The notes under the pieces were generated by a model that was not told the DNA's origin, did not search any database, and saw nothing but the letters and a program-made list of their open reading frames with translations. A stretch of DNA of 64,000 bases, from contig NZ_OZ251603.1 in assembly GCF_965243865.1 (NCBI RefSeq), positions 3,782,001 through 3,846,000 of the forward strand, given 5' to 3'. Positions 9,096-18,303 of the stretch are shown in pieces (position 1 is the stretch's first letter; every line of letters starts with the position of its first letter). The translations under genes and the position numbers were made by a program. The DNA is from Hyphomicrobium_A sp965243865 (GTDB lineage: Bacteria; Pseudomonadota; Alphaproteobacteria; Rhizobiales; Hyphomicrobiaceae).

Positions 9096-9878
9096 CTAGA
9101 GATCGAGCTCCACCCACGCCGGCACGTGGTCCGAAGGCTTTTCCCAGGCGCGCGTAAAGCGGTCGACACCGGCGGAGACAAGCCGGTCGCTTGCCTGCGG
9201 TGACAAAAGCAGGTGGTCGATGCGTATGCCGTCGTCCTTTTGGAACGCGCCAGCCTGATAGTCCCAGAACGTGTAGACGCCGGGCTCGGGATGGCAGAGG
9301 CGGATCGCGTCTGTCAGCCCATCGTTGAGCATTGTGCGATAAGCAGCGCGCGTCTCCGGCTGGAACAGCGCATCGCCTGTCCACGCGGCCGGGCGCTTGG
9401 CATCCATCGGCTCGGGAATGATGTTGTAATCGCCGGCCATCACGAACGGCACTTCTTCGGCAAGCAGCGTCTTGAAGTGCGCACGCAAGCGCTGGAGCCA
9501 ACCGAGCTTGTAGGGAAATTTTTCCGTCCCGATCGGGTTGCCATTGGGCGCGTAGATCGACGCCACCTTCACGATTCCCGAAGGAACCGAGATCACCGCC
9601 TCGATGAAGCGCGATTGATCATCCGCATCATTGCCCGGAAGGCCAGTCTTGGCCTCTTCCAGTGGCAGCTTGGAGAGAATGGCGACGCCGTTGAACCCCT
9701 TCTGGCCATGCACCGCGCAATGGTAGCCGAGTTCCTCGAAGGCTTCGGAAGGGAAGCCCTCGGTGACACTCTTGATCTCCTGCAGGCAGATGACGTCGGG
9801 CTGCTCCTGCTTCAGGTAAGCAAGGGCCGACTCAAGCCGCGCCTTGACGCCATTGATGTTCCAGGTGGTCACCTTCAT
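9096..9878 (-). CDS. xthA: exodeoxyribonuclease III
   Basis: 260 residues, the usual length. It repairs abasic sites as an AP endonuclease and 3'-phosphodiesterase. Conserved motifs of the exonuclease-endonuclease-phosphatase fold are present: NINGVKARL (7-15), LQEIK (32-36, metal-binding Glu), GDYN (149-152), RIDH (219-222) and SDHVPAW (249-255, catalytic His). It follows erpA on the same strand after 54 bases, so the two are probably co-transcribed. This erpA-xthA pair opposite dgt is common in Rhizobiales. Confidence 0.96.
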   Translation of the reverse strand: MKVTTWNINGVKARLESALAYLKQEQPDVICLQEIKSVTEGFPSEAFEELGYHCAVHGQKGFNGVAILSKLPLEEAKTGLPGNDADDQSRFIEAVISVPSGIVKVASIYAPNGNPIGTEKFPYKLGWLQRLRAHFKTLLAEEVPFVMAGDYNIIPEPMDAKRPAAWTGDALFQPETRAAYRTMLNDGLTDAIRLCHPEPGVYTFWDYQAGAFQKDDGIRIDHLLLSPQASDRLVSAGVDRFTRAWEKPSDHVPAWVELDL

Positions 9879-9932
9879 GGCGGCAAGGCGTAGTCGAGAA
9901 TCGAAGCCGTGACCAGCGCGACCGCCGGCCGC

Positions 9933-10262
9933 TCAGAGCGAGAAGCTCGTGCCGCAACCGCAAGAGGCGGTCGCCTGCGGATTGTTGATCTTGAACGAGG
10001 AGCCGATGAGATCGTCGACGAAATCGATCTCTGACCCCGCGAGATAGCCGAGCGACACCTGGTCGATCACCACCTTGGCACCGGCATGCTCGAGCACCAG
10101 ATCATCTTTCTCCGCCTCGGGCACCAGATCGAATTTGTACTGAAAGCCCGAGCAACCGCCGCCTTCGACGCTCACGCGCAACGCTTCAGCCGCGGCCTCA
10201 CCAGCAACAATCTCCGCGATTCGTTTGGCTGCGCGTTCTGTGACGGTGACGGAAGTGCTCAT
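9933..10262 (-). CDS. erpA: iron-sulfur cluster insertion protein ErpA (HesB/IscA family)
   Basis: 109 residues from ATG 10262, with GAGGT upstream. The A-type carrier signature is complete: Cys37 in EGGGCSGF, and Cys101 and Cys103 in ASCGCGTSFSL. These three ligands hold a 2Fe-2S or 4Fe-4S cluster for transfer to target proteins in the cytoplasm. The open frame extends upstream to 10568, but that part lacks family similarity and covers the dgt promoter and 5' end. It is the first gene of the probable erpA-xthA unit. ErpA and IscA cannot be separated by sequence alone; context favours ErpA. Confidence 0.93.
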   Translation of the reverse strand: MSTSVTVTERAAKRIAEIVAGEAAAEALRVSVEGGGCSGFQYKFDLVPEAEKDDLVLEHAGAKVVIDQVSLGYLAGSEIDFVDDLIGSSFKINNPQATASCGCGTSFSL

Positions 10263-10391
10263 AGGTGTGACCTCGGATAAGGTGCATGAAACCGCCGGGG
10301 TTGCAGTCGGGCGGATTCTGTCTCTATGCAAGATAGGCGCTGCGGGCGGCCAAATCAAAGCCTGCACACCTGCGTTAAACGGGCAGCCAAC

Positions 10392-11612
10392 GTGACAAAA
10401 ACAGCCGTCAAAGGCGGATCCAACGATTACGGCGAGGCTTTGGCCCCAGGGGAACGTGCGCCAGCCAGCTATGCCGCCAGCGCAGTCCCCAGCCGTGGTC
10501 GTCTGACACCCGAGCCAGAATGCACCACCCGCAGCCCCTTCCAGCGCGACCGTGACCGCATCCTGCATTCAACCGCATTCCGCCGCCTGACGCACAAGAC
10601 GCAGGTGTTCCTCTACCACGAGGGCGATCACTATCGCACACGCCTGACTCACTCGCTGGAGGTGGCGCAGATCGCCCGCACCGTCGCCCGCCAGCTTCGC
10701 CTCGATGAAGACCTTGCCGAAGCGATCGCCCTCGCCCACGACCTCGGCCATTCCCCATTCGGCCACGCCGGCGAGCGCGCGCTCGACAAGGCGATGCACG
10801 ACTTCGGCGGGTTCGATCACAACGCGCAGAGCCTGCGCGTCGTCACCGTGCTGGAGCGCAAGTACGCACAGTTCGACGGCCTGAACTTCACATGGGAAAC
10901 GCTGGAAGGCCTCGCCAAGCACAACGGCCCGGTCGCCCCGGACGGCGCTGTCGCCAAGGCGGCCGGTCGCATCGAGGCCTGGAAGCCGCTCGACCTTGCG
11001 TCGTGGCCGTCGGCGGAAGCGCAAGTCGCTGCCCTCGCCGACGATATCGCCTACGTCACCCACGACATCGACGATGGGCTGCGCGCCCATCTCATCACTG
11101 TTGCTGACCTGGAGCAGCAGCCGCTATCGGGGCCGCTCATGGGCAGCGTGCGCGCGCTTCACGCTGAGGACGAGGCGCGTAGCATCTACGAGCTGACACG
11201 CCGTCTGATCACGATCATGGTTGCAGACCTCGTTACCGAGACACGGCTGCGCCTCGCGGCGCTGGCCCCCACCAGCCCCGATGACATTCGCGCAGCCGGA
11301 CGGCCCATCGTCGGCTTCTCCGGGGAGCTGGCTGACGGCGTGGTCCAGCTCAAGTCCTTCCTGTTTGCGCGCGTCTACCGGCACGAGCACGTCATGCACA
11401 TCATGCGCAATGCCGAGCGCATCGTCTCTGACCTGTTCCAACACTACCTGGCCCATCCCGCCGAGATGGCGCCCGCCTGGCATGCGGCTTCGCAAGGGCT
11501 CGACGCGCGCCGCCGCGCCCGCCTTGTCGCCGACTTTGTCGCCGGGATGACCGACCGCTATGCCATAGCCGAGCACCACCGGCTGTTTGACGACACCCCC
11601 GATTTGCTTTAG
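10392..11612 (+). CDS. dgt: deoxyguanosinetriphosphate triphosphohydrolase-like protein
   Basis: 406 residues from GTG 10392. The frame also opens at ATG 10326, but codons before 10392 (AGG, CAA) are unlike the rest, so the start is uncertain. HD-domain motifs are clear: YRTRLTHSLEVAQIAR (His at about 87) and AHDLGHSPFGHAGE (HD at 116-117), preceded by the family signature SPFQRDRDRILHSTAFRRL. It cleaves dNTPs to deoxynucleoside and triphosphate, and may be allosterically controlled by dNTPs as in related proteins. It is divergent from erpA and is followed by argS after 48 bases, the usual alphaproteobacterial order. Confidence 0.93.
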   Translation: MTKTAVKGGSNDYGEALAPGERAPASYAASAVPSRGRLTPEPECTTRSPFQRDRDRILHSTAFRRLTHKTQVFLYHEGDHYRTRLTHSLEVAQIARTVARQLRLDEDLAEAIALAHDLGHSPFGHAGERALDKAMHDFGGFDHNAQSLRVVTVLERKYAQFDGLNFTWETLEGLAKHNGPVAPDGAVAKAAGRIEAWKPLDLASWPSAEAQVAALADDIAYVTHDIDDGLRAHLITVADLEQQPLSGPLMGSVRALHAEDEARSIYELTRRLITIMVADLVTETRLRLAALAPTSPDDIRAAGRPIVGFSGELADGVVQLKSFLFARVYRHEHVMHIMRNAERIVSDLFQHYLAHPAEMAPAWHAASQGLDARRRARLVADFVAGMTDRYAIAEHHRLFDDTPDLL

Positions 11613-11660
11613 GCGGGCCGCAACTTTCTCGCTTAATCTCACAGCATTAGGATCGCCCTC

Positions 11661-13475
11661 GTGGACGTGTTCGCCGAGATCGAAAGCCGCATTTCGGCGG
11701 CCCTCGAAGCGCTCAAATCGGAAGGCGATCTGCCGGCCGGTCTGCCGACCAGCGGTTTCGACGTCGAGACCCCGCGCGACCCGACGCATGGCGATCTTGC
11801 ATCCAACGTCGCCATGGTTCTCGCCAAACCCGCGCGCATGAAGCCGCGCGACATTGCCGAGAAGCTGCAGGCCAGGCTTTCCGCCGATGCGGACGTGGCG
11901 TCCGTCAGCGTCGCTGGCCCGGGCTTCCTCAACATCACTTTGAAGCCGGCACTCTGGCACCGCCTGGTGCAGGCCATCTTGAAGGAAGGGGCGGCCTACG
12001 GTCGCTCGAAGCTCGGTAACGGCCAGACGGTCGACATCGAGTACGTCTCCGCCAATCCGACCGGGCCGATGCACGTCGGCCATTGCCGCGGCGCGGTGTT
12101 CGGCGATGCGCTGGCGAACCTTCTCGCCTTCGCTGGTTACGATGTGACGCGCGAATACTACGTCAACGATGCCGGCGGACAGGTGGACGTGCTCGCGCGC
12201 TCGGTCTTCCTGCGCTACCGCGAGGCGCTGGGCGAGGATATCGGCGCAATTCCCGAAGGTCTCTACCCGGGCGATTATCTGAAGCCCGTTGGCGAGGGGC
12301 TCGCCAAGGAGCACGGGGCCGTGCTTCTCGATATGCCCGAGGACCGCTGGCTGCCGACGGTGCGTGCGTTCGCCATCGACGCCATCATGCCGATGATCAG
12401 GGACGACCTCGCAGCACTCAATATCAAGCACGACCTCTTCTTCTCCGAAGCTTCGCTGATCCGGGGCGGCACCGACAAGGTGAAAGCCGCTATCGATGCT
12501 CTGCGTGCCAAAGGCCTGATTTACGAGGGCCGGCTTGAGAAGCCCAAGGGCCACGACGACGAGGAGTGGGAAGACCGCGAGCAAACGCTGTTCAAATCCA
12601 CCGAGTTCGGTGACGAGGCCGACCGGGCCCTGATGAAGTCGGACGGCAGCTACACCTACTTCGCCGGCGACGTTGCCTACCACTATGACAAGCTGCAGCG
12701 CGGCTATCGCCACCTGGTCAACGTCTTCGGCGCCGACCACATCGGCTACATCCCGCGCATGCTGGCGGCGGTGGCCGCCTTCACCGACGGTACGGTTGAG
12801 CGTGATGCCAAGGGCAAGCTCAAGTCGTGGGCGACGAGCGGCGGCTCGGCCGATCTCGCGATCAAGGTCGTCAACCTCGTCAAGCTGTTCAAGAATGGCG
12901 AGCCCTACAAGATGTCGAAGCGCGCCGGCACGTTCGTGACGCTGCGCGATGTCGTCGACGAGGTCGGCCGCGACCCCGTCCGCTTCATGATGCTCTACCG
13001 CAAAGAGCTGGAGCCGCTCGACTTCGACTTCGCAAAGGTGACGGAGCAGTCGAAGGACAACCCGGTCTTCTATGTGCAGTACGCGCACGCGCGCGCCGCG
13101 TCGGTCTTCCGCAACGCCCAGGAGGTGTTTCCCGAGCTGTCGCCCGATAGCCCCGCGGTGCTCGGCGCAGACCTGTCGCGCCTCGACGATGCCGGCGAGA
13201 TCGACCTCATCAAGAAGATCGCTTTCTTCCCCCGTCTCATCGAGGGCGCGGCCAAGGCGGAGGAGCCTCACCGGCTTGCTTTCTACCTTTATGAGTTGTC
13301 CTCCGCGCTGCATGGCCAGTGGAGCCGAGGCAATGATTCGCCACATTTGCGATTTATCCAAGCAGAAGACGGGGTTATGACCGCCGCACGGTTGGCGCTT
13401 ATCGCTGCCGCTCAACAGGTGATATCCTCGGGTCTTTCAGTCCTCGGCGTCGAGGCACCAGAGTCAATGCGCTAG
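11661..13475 (+). CDS. argS: arginine-tRNA ligase
   Basis: 604 residues, starting at GTG 11661. Class I signatures are present: SANPTGPMHVGHCRG (HVGH at 138-141) and YKMSKRAGTF (KMSK at 417-420). The N-terminal Add-1 domain (residues 1-110) and the C-terminal DALR anticodon domain (from about 470, ending LGVEAPESMR) are complete. It charges tRNA-Arg. A SPOR-domain gene follows after 50 bases. A very long antisense frame on the minus strand is a codon-bias shadow. Confidence 0.98.
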   Translation: MDVFAEIESRISAALEALKSEGDLPAGLPTSGFDVETPRDPTHGDLASNVAMVLAKPARMKPRDIAEKLQARLSADADVASVSVAGPGFLNITLKPALWHRLVQAILKEGAAYGRSKLGNGQTVDIEYVSANPTGPMHVGHCRGAVFGDALANLLAFAGYDVTREYYVNDAGGQVDVLARSVFLRYREALGEDIGAIPEGLYPGDYLKPVGEGLAKEHGAVLLDMPEDRWLPTVRAFAIDAIMPMIRDDLAALNIKHDLFFSEASLIRGGTDKVKAAIDALRAKGLIYEGRLEKPKGHDDEEWEDREQTLFKSTEFGDEADRALMKSDGSYTYFAGDVAYHYDKLQRGYRHLVNVFGADHIGYIPRMLAAVAAFTDGTVERDAKGKLKSWATSGGSADLAIKVVNLVKLFKNGEPYKMSKRAGTFVTLRDVVDEVGRDPVRFMMLYRKELEPLDFDFAKVTEQSKDNPVFYVQYAHARAASVFRNAQEVFPELSPDSPAVLGADLSRLDDAGEIDLIKKIAFFPRLIEGAAKAEEPHRLAFYLYELSSALHGQWSRGNDSPHLRFIQAEDGVMTAARLALIAAAQQVISSGLSVLGVEAPESMR

Positions 13476-13525
13476 ACTCCGATTCGACGCTTAACGACTG
13501 AAACAGCGCTTCGAGGGGTTCATAG

Positions 13526-15319
13526 ATGTCTCGCTCTCAAGGTGCCGCAAATAGCGGGTGGCCGCCACAGCGCTACCCGGCGGCTGAGCCCGATCCCCGC
13601 ACGGGCGGACACCCGGCACAGCGCCCGCAGGCCGCTCAACAGGCGCCGCAGTACGCAGCACCGCAGCAGCCGTCGGCACCATCGTATCCGCCGCAGCAAG
13701 GCTATCCGCAGCAGGGTTACGCTGACCCGCAAGGTCGCCAGCAGCCCGCATACGCGCCGCAGCCGCAATCATCACATCAGCATCAGGTGCGCCAGCCGCA
13801 GGCCCATCCGCAGCAGCAGCCGGCCTACCACTACCCTGCCCAGCAGACAGCGCCCCAGCCGCAGTACGCGCCGCAGCAGCATGTGCCGCAGTCCGCGGTG
13901 CCGCGCACCGCTCCGCCGACGCAGCCCAGCCGCCAGGCGCTGAGCAGCCTCGACAGCGCGCGCAATGCCCAGCCGACCCACGAGATCGAAGGCTTTCCGC
14001 GCACGCAGCCGCCGCAGTACGCCCGTGCGCAGCAGCAGCCGGCGCCCGCTCCGGCGCAGCGCGCCCAGTATGCAGCACCCCAGGCTGCGCCTCAGTACGC
14101 CGCTCCCCGCGCGCCCGCTCAAGCGCCGGTGCAAGGCTACGACGCTTGGCCCGCGCAGCATGCCGAGCACGACCCCTATGCCCAGCCGGCAACGGACTAT
14201 TTTCAGGCCGACGCAGGCTACGCCGCCAACGGCAACCAGTCACCGTTCGACACGCTGCAGCAGGCCGACTGGTCGCTGCCCGGCGCGGGATACGATGATC
14301 CGCTGAGCGACCCGCAGGGCTATGGCCACGCGCAACTTGGCTACGATCAGGCTCATGGCGGCGCGCTCGAGACGACATACAACCAGGACGACGCCGGTTA
14401 CGAGGTCGAAGAGCCCCGCCGTGCTAGTTGGACCATGCGCATTGCCGGTGCGGTGGTTGTCGCCATCGGCCTCGGCTACGGACTGGCCCAGGCCTATAAG
14501 TCGCTCGTTGGGCCACCTCCGGATGGAGCGCCTCCGGTCATTGCCAGCGACGCTTCGCCGGCCAAGGAAAAGCCGCTCGACCCGGGCGGCCGCCAGTTCT
14601 CGCACACCGACAGCAAGGTCCTCGGGCGTCTCGGCGAAGAGGAGAGCCACACCGGTGGTCTTTCTCTCTCTGAGACCGATGACAGCAGCGCCAACGGCGC
14701 TCGCCAGGTAAAGACGCTGGTCGTCGGCCGCGATGGTTCTATCGCCCCGCCTTCGGCCCCGGCCGAGTCGGACGCGCCAGTTTCCGTGCCAGGCCTCACC
14801 GTCGTGGACGCCTTCGGCAATGATTCCCATCCGGCCCCGCAGCGGGTCGCGGCGACCGAGCCTGTTCGCCAGCCTGACCCAGAACCCGCCGCCGCCCCAC
14901 TGCCGCGGTCCGGTGTAAATGTGAAGACCACGCGGGTCATCCCTTCCTCGACCGCCAGCCTGCGCGGCGATGAGGCCCCCGCCGTCGCGCCGCCCAAGAA
15001 ACAGAAGGTTGCCGCGACGGATACTTCGTCCAGCAGCAGCGCAGCCACTGGTGCCAACGGCTACGTCGTGGTGCTGGCGTCGGTGCCGGCCTCCAGCACC
15101 AGCCGGCTTGATGCCCTTCGCAAGTTCGCTGACATGCAGCAGCAGTATGGGCCCGTTCTCGGCAACAAGACCCCGGACGTCCGCGAGACGACCTTGGCCG
15201 GCAAGGGGCCGTATCACAGGCTCCTCGTCGGTCCACCAGGTTCCCGTACCCAGGCAAACGAGCTGTGCACGCAGCTGAAGGCCTATGGTTACAAGGACTG
15301 CTGGGTTACCGCTTACTAA
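13526..15319 (+). CDS. SPOR-domain protein with long Gln/Pro/Tyr-rich cytoplasmic region
   Basis: 597 residues, with GAGGGG before ATG 13526. The first 300 or so residues are low complexity, very rich in Gln, Pro, Ala and Tyr (repeated PQYAPQ and QQGYPQQGY units). One membrane helix follows at about 305-325 (IAGAVVVAIGLGYGLA). After a disordered periplasmic linker, the last 80 residues are a SPOR domain (YVVVLASVPASSTSRLDAL ... GPYHRLLVGPPGSRTQANEL). SPOR domains bind denuded septal peptidoglycan, so a role at division like FtsN is likely. The gene sits between argS and nagZ, as in Caulobacter and many Rhizobiales. Confidence 0.9.
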   Translation: MSRSQGAANSGWPPQRYPAAEPDPRTGGHPAQRPQAAQQAPQYAAPQQPSAPSYPPQQGYPQQGYADPQGRQQPAYAPQPQSSHQHQVRQPQAHPQQQPAYHYPAQQTAPQPQYAPQQHVPQSAVPRTAPPTQPSRQALSSLDSARNAQPTHEIEGFPRTQPPQYARAQQQPAPAPAQRAQYAAPQAAPQYAAPRAPAQAPVQGYDAWPAQHAEHDPYAQPATDYFQADAGYAANGNQSPFDTLQQADWSLPGAGYDDPLSDPQGYGHAQLGYDQAHGGALETTYNQDDAGYEVEEPRRASWTMRIAGAVVVAIGLGYGLAQAYKSLVGPPPDGAPPVIASDASPAKEKPLDPGGRQFSHTDSKVLGRLGEEESHTGGLSLSETDDSSANGARQVKTLVVGRDGSIAPPSAPAESDAPVSVPGLTVVDAFGNDSHPAPQRVAATEPVRQPDPEPAAAPLPRSGVNVKTTRVIPSSTASLRGDEAPAVAPPKKQKVAATDTSSSSSAATGANGYVVVLASVPASSTSRLDALRKFADMQQQYGPVLGNKTPDVRETTLAGKGPYHRLLVGPPGSRTQANELCTQLKAYGYKDCWVTAY

Positions 15320-15399
15320 GCACCATGGCGCTGGCGCGCTCGACGGGTGCGCCACGCGATGCTAGGTCCCGCGCATCTGAAGCAGCCATTGGATAGGTG

Positions 15400-16431
15400 A
15401 TGCGCACCGCCCTTATCGTCGGAGCCGCCGGCACCGAGCTGTCGCCCGACGAAGTCCGGTTCCTCAAGGATGCCCGCCCGGCGGGGTTTATCCTCTTTGC
15501 CCGAAATTTGAAGGATCACGCACAGATACGCGCGCTGATCTCGGACGTGCGTGCCGCCATCGGCGCGGACGACGTTCTGGTTCTCATCGATCAGGAGGGC
15601 GGACGCGTGCAGCGCCTTCGCCCGCCGCTTGGCCGCGCGTTGCCGCCGGCAGCTGCCTACGGAGCGCTTTACGCGGGCGATCGCGAAGTAGCCCTCGCCG
15701 CCGCCTTCGAGGCAACCCGCCTGCTTGCCGCTGATCTCGTCGACCTCGGCATCAATACCGATTGCGCGCCCGTGCTCGACCTGCCCGTCCCCGGCTCGCA
15801 CGACATCATCGGCGACCGCGCATATGGACGTACCGTCGATCAGGTCGTGGCGCTCGCCAAAGCCGTTGCCGATGGCTTCATGGCCGGTGGCGTCGTGCCG
15901 GTGATCAAGCACATTCCTGGTCACGGCCGCGCCACCGCTGATAGCCACCTGGCGCTGCCGGTCGTCACCGAGCCCCGCGAGGAGCTGATCGCCTCGGACT
16001 TCGCCCCCTTCAAGGCCCTGAGCCATTTGCCCGCGGCGATGTCCGCGCATGTAGTGTTCCGCGCCATCGATCCGGACGAGCCTGCCAGCACCTCGCCCAT
16101 CATCATCCGTGACGTCATCCGCGGCCTGATCGGCTTCGACGGCCTCCTGATGAGCGACGACCTCAGCATGAAGGCGCTTTCCGGTCCGATGCGCCAGCGC
16201 GCCGAGGCGGTTATCGCCGCCGGCTCCGATCTCGCGCTCCATTGCAACGGCGACATGGCCGAAATGGTCGACGCCGCCGCAGGTTCGGGCCGCCTCGAAG
16301 GGCGCGCCAAGGAGCGCTTTGATACAGCCCTTAACATTACCAAAGCCACGCAGCCGTTTGATTCCGCTGCGGCCGAGGCGCAACTGGCCAAGGTCCTTGC
16401 GTTTGCGGCTGGTGCAGCTGAATCAGTGTAA
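15400..16431 (+). CDS. nagZ: beta-N-acetylhexosaminidase (glycoside hydrolase family 3)
   Basis: 343 residues from ATG 15400 (GTG 15397 is also possible). It removes GlcNAc from GlcNAc-anhydroMurNAc-peptides in the cytoplasm during peptidoglycan recycling. The family signature KHIPGHG (170-176, with the catalytic His) and the nucleophile loop MSDDLSM (Asp253) are intact, as is LIDQEGGRVQRL near the N-terminus. It lies between the SPOR gene and scpA. The rest of the recycling pathway (murQ, kinase, nagA) lies at 42.6-46.8 kb. Confidence 0.95.
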   Translation: MRTALIVGAAGTELSPDEVRFLKDARPAGFILFARNLKDHAQIRALISDVRAAIGADDVLVLIDQEGGRVQRLRPPLGRALPPAAAYGALYAGDREVALAAAFEATRLLAADLVDLGINTDCAPVLDLPVPGSHDIIGDRAYGRTVDQVVALAKAVADGFMAGGVVPVIKHIPGHGRATADSHLALPVVTEPREELIASDFAPFKALSHLPAAMSAHVVFRAIDPDEPASTSPIIIRDVIRGLIGFDGLLMSDDLSMKALSGPMRQRAEAVIAAGSDLALHCNGDMAEMVDAAAGSGRLEGRAKERFDTALNITKATQPFDSAAAEAQLAKVLAFAAGAAESV

Positions 16432-16502
16432 GCTCAACCCTATATTGTAGGGGATCTTACGTGGCCGCCCCGCGCGCGGCTGATTGAGGGCCACCGGAAG
16501 CG

Positions 16503-17363
16503 ATGAGCACCGAGCCGCAAAACGAAGAGAGCGAGGCCGCCTCGACCTGGGACGAGCCGTCAGTCGATGCTCGCGTCGACGACGAGGACGCTCTCATCGT
16601 CGACGTCGGTGGGTATGAAGGCCCGCTAGACCTCCTGCTGGCGCTCGCCCGCACGCAGAAAGTCGACCTCGCTAAAATCTCCGTCCTGGCGCTCGCCAAC
16701 CAATATCTATCGTTTATCGCCGAAGCCCAGAAAGTGCGCCTTGAGCTCGCCGCTGACTATCTCGTCATGGCCGCTTGGCTGACCTTCCTGAAATCGCGAC
16801 TGCTGCTTCCACGCGAGATCCCGCAGGGCGAGGAAACCAGCGCTGAGGAACTGGCCCGACGCCTATCGTTCCGCCTGCTGCGCCTCGATGCCATGCGCGA
16901 AGCCGGCGCCCAGTTGATGACGCGCATGCGCCTCGGCCGCGATGTCTTCCCGCGCGGCATGCCCGAGGGCACGCGCACCATCCGCGAGACCGAATTCACT
17001 GCCAAGATCTACGACCTGCTGCACGCTTACGCCGATCAGCGACGCCGCACGATCAAGGTGGGCCACGTGGTCAAAGTGCGCGCTGTCTGGTCGATCAAGG
17101 ATGCACGTGTGCGCCTCGAGCGGATGCTCGGCAATGCGCCATCGTCTGGCGATTGGCTCGCCTTCGAGCGCTGCATGCTGCAGATGGCCAAGGAGCACGA
17201 GAACGGCAGGACGGTCGTTGCAAGCTCGTTCGGCGCAACGCTGGAGCTGGCGCGCGAGGGCCAGCTGGAGCTGCGCCAGGATGGCCCATTCGAGCCGATT
17301 TATATGCGTTCGCGCAAGGACGGCAGCGGCAACGCCGAGGCAGAGTGGCAGCGGATAGCCTGA
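16503..17363 (+). CDS. scpA: segregation and condensation protein A
   Basis: 286 residues. ScpA is the kleisin of the Smc-ScpA-ScpB condensin. The signature GYEGPLDLLLALARTQKVDL (about 39-58) is clear, and the C-terminal winged helix (FLALLEL equivalents) ends near TVVASSFGATLELARE. An acidic N-terminal extension of about 35 residues precedes the domain. scpB starts 34 bases downstream, so the two form an operon. Confidence 0.96.
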   Translation: MSTEPQNEESEAASTWDEPSVDARVDDEDALIVDVGGYEGPLDLLLALARTQKVDLAKISVLALANQYLSFIAEAQKVRLELAADYLVMAAWLTFLKSRLLLPREIPQGEETSAEELARRLSFRLLRLDAMREAGAQLMTRMRLGRDVFPRGMPEGTRTIRETEFTAKIYDLLHAYADQRRRTIKVGHVVKVRAVWSIKDARVRLERMLGNAPSSGDWLAFERCMLQMAKEHENGRTVVASSFGATLELAREGQLELRQDGPFEPIYMRSRKDGSGNAEAEWQRIA

Positions 17364-17397
17364 CCAAAATGAACCCCGTGTGCGTTCCGGACATCCG

Positions 17398-18267
17398 ATG
17401 ACGAAAGAGAAGCGCATGGAACCGCCACGCTTGAGCCTGGTGCCCAATAGCCAGGAGGATAGCGACAGCTCGTCCGACGACGCGCACGCGCCCGGTGCCC
17501 TGCCGCGCAACGTCTCCGCACTTCCCTTCGCCGATCACCGCGAGAAGCTTCGCATCCTCGAAGCCTTGCTTTTCGCGGCATCCGAGCCCTTGGACGAAGC
17601 CAAGCTGGCAGCCAACTTCGCAGAAGGCGAGAACATCGCCGCCCTCATCGAGGAGCTTCGCGCCTTCTACGCTGGCCGCGGCGTCAATCTGGTCAAGGTC
17701 GCGGGCAAGTGGGCGTTCCGCACCGCTGTGGACCTTGCCTACTTGCTCGACCGCTACGCGACGCAGGAAAAGCGCCTGTCGAAGGCTGCGCTCGAAACTC
17801 TGTCGATTATTGCCTATCACCAGCCCGTGACGCGCGCCGAGATCGAGGACATCCGCGGCGTCACGACATCAGCGGGTACGCTCGACATCCTGCTGGAAAC
17901 GGGTTGGGTGCGCCTGCGCGGACGCCGTCGCGCCCCGGGCCGACCCGTCACGTACGGCACCACCGATGCCTTCCTCGTCCATTTCGGGCTCGAGAGCATC
18001 AAGGACCTTCCGGGCCTCGCTGAGCTGCGCGCGTCCGGCTTGCTCGATGGCAACCTGCCGCCTGACTTCACCGTGCCCGAGCCCACCGACGTCGCCGCGC
18101 TGATGCCCGACGAGGTGCCGCTTGATGAAATCGAGGAAGAAGAACAGCGCGAGGCCGAGGAAGCAGACGAAGCTGAGGAACGCGAGGCGGAAGCAGCCGA
18201 GGCCGCCGAAGCGGAAGCTGCGGCCGCGGAGACCTTGCCCGGCGACGAGGACGCCGATAAGTCCTGA
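17398..18267 (+). CDS. scpB: segregation and condensation protein B
   Basis: 289 residues from ATG 17398; GTG 17380 and ATG 17416 are alternatives. ScpB dimers clamp the ScpA kleisin in the condensin complex. Two winged-helix domains are visible: LRILEALLFAASEPLDEAKL, then SKAALETLSIIAYHQPVTRAEIEDIRG (written in two parts: SKAALETLSIIAYHQ and PVTRAEIEDIRG) and GRPVTYGTTDAFLVHFGL. The last 55 residues are very acidic (EEEEQREAEEADEAEER-like), an extension not needed for the fold. Confidence 0.95.
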   Translation: MTKEKRMEPPRLSLVPNSQEDSDSSSDDAHAPGALPRNVSALPFADHREKLRILEALLFAASEPLDEAKLAANFAEGENIAALIEELRAFYAGRGVNLVKVAGKWAFRTAVDLAYLLDRYATQEKRLSKAALETLSIIAYHQPVTRAEIEDIRGVTTSAGTLDILLETGWVRLRGRRRAPGRPVTYGTTDAFLVHFGLESIKDLPGLAELRASGLLDGNLPPDFTVPEPTDVAALMPDEVPLDEIEEEEQREAEEADEAEEREAEAAEAAEAEAAAAETLPGDEDADKS

Positions 18268-18303
18268 TCCAGCCTCTCAAAGTGCGTAAAGAAGGTATCC
18301 CTC

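Noticed and set aside
11124..13415. 763-residue open frame antisense to dgt and argS
   Set aside because: It runs opposite two certain genes, shows no family motif, and is rich in Arg, Asp, Val, Leu and His as expected for the reverse complement of GC-rich codons.
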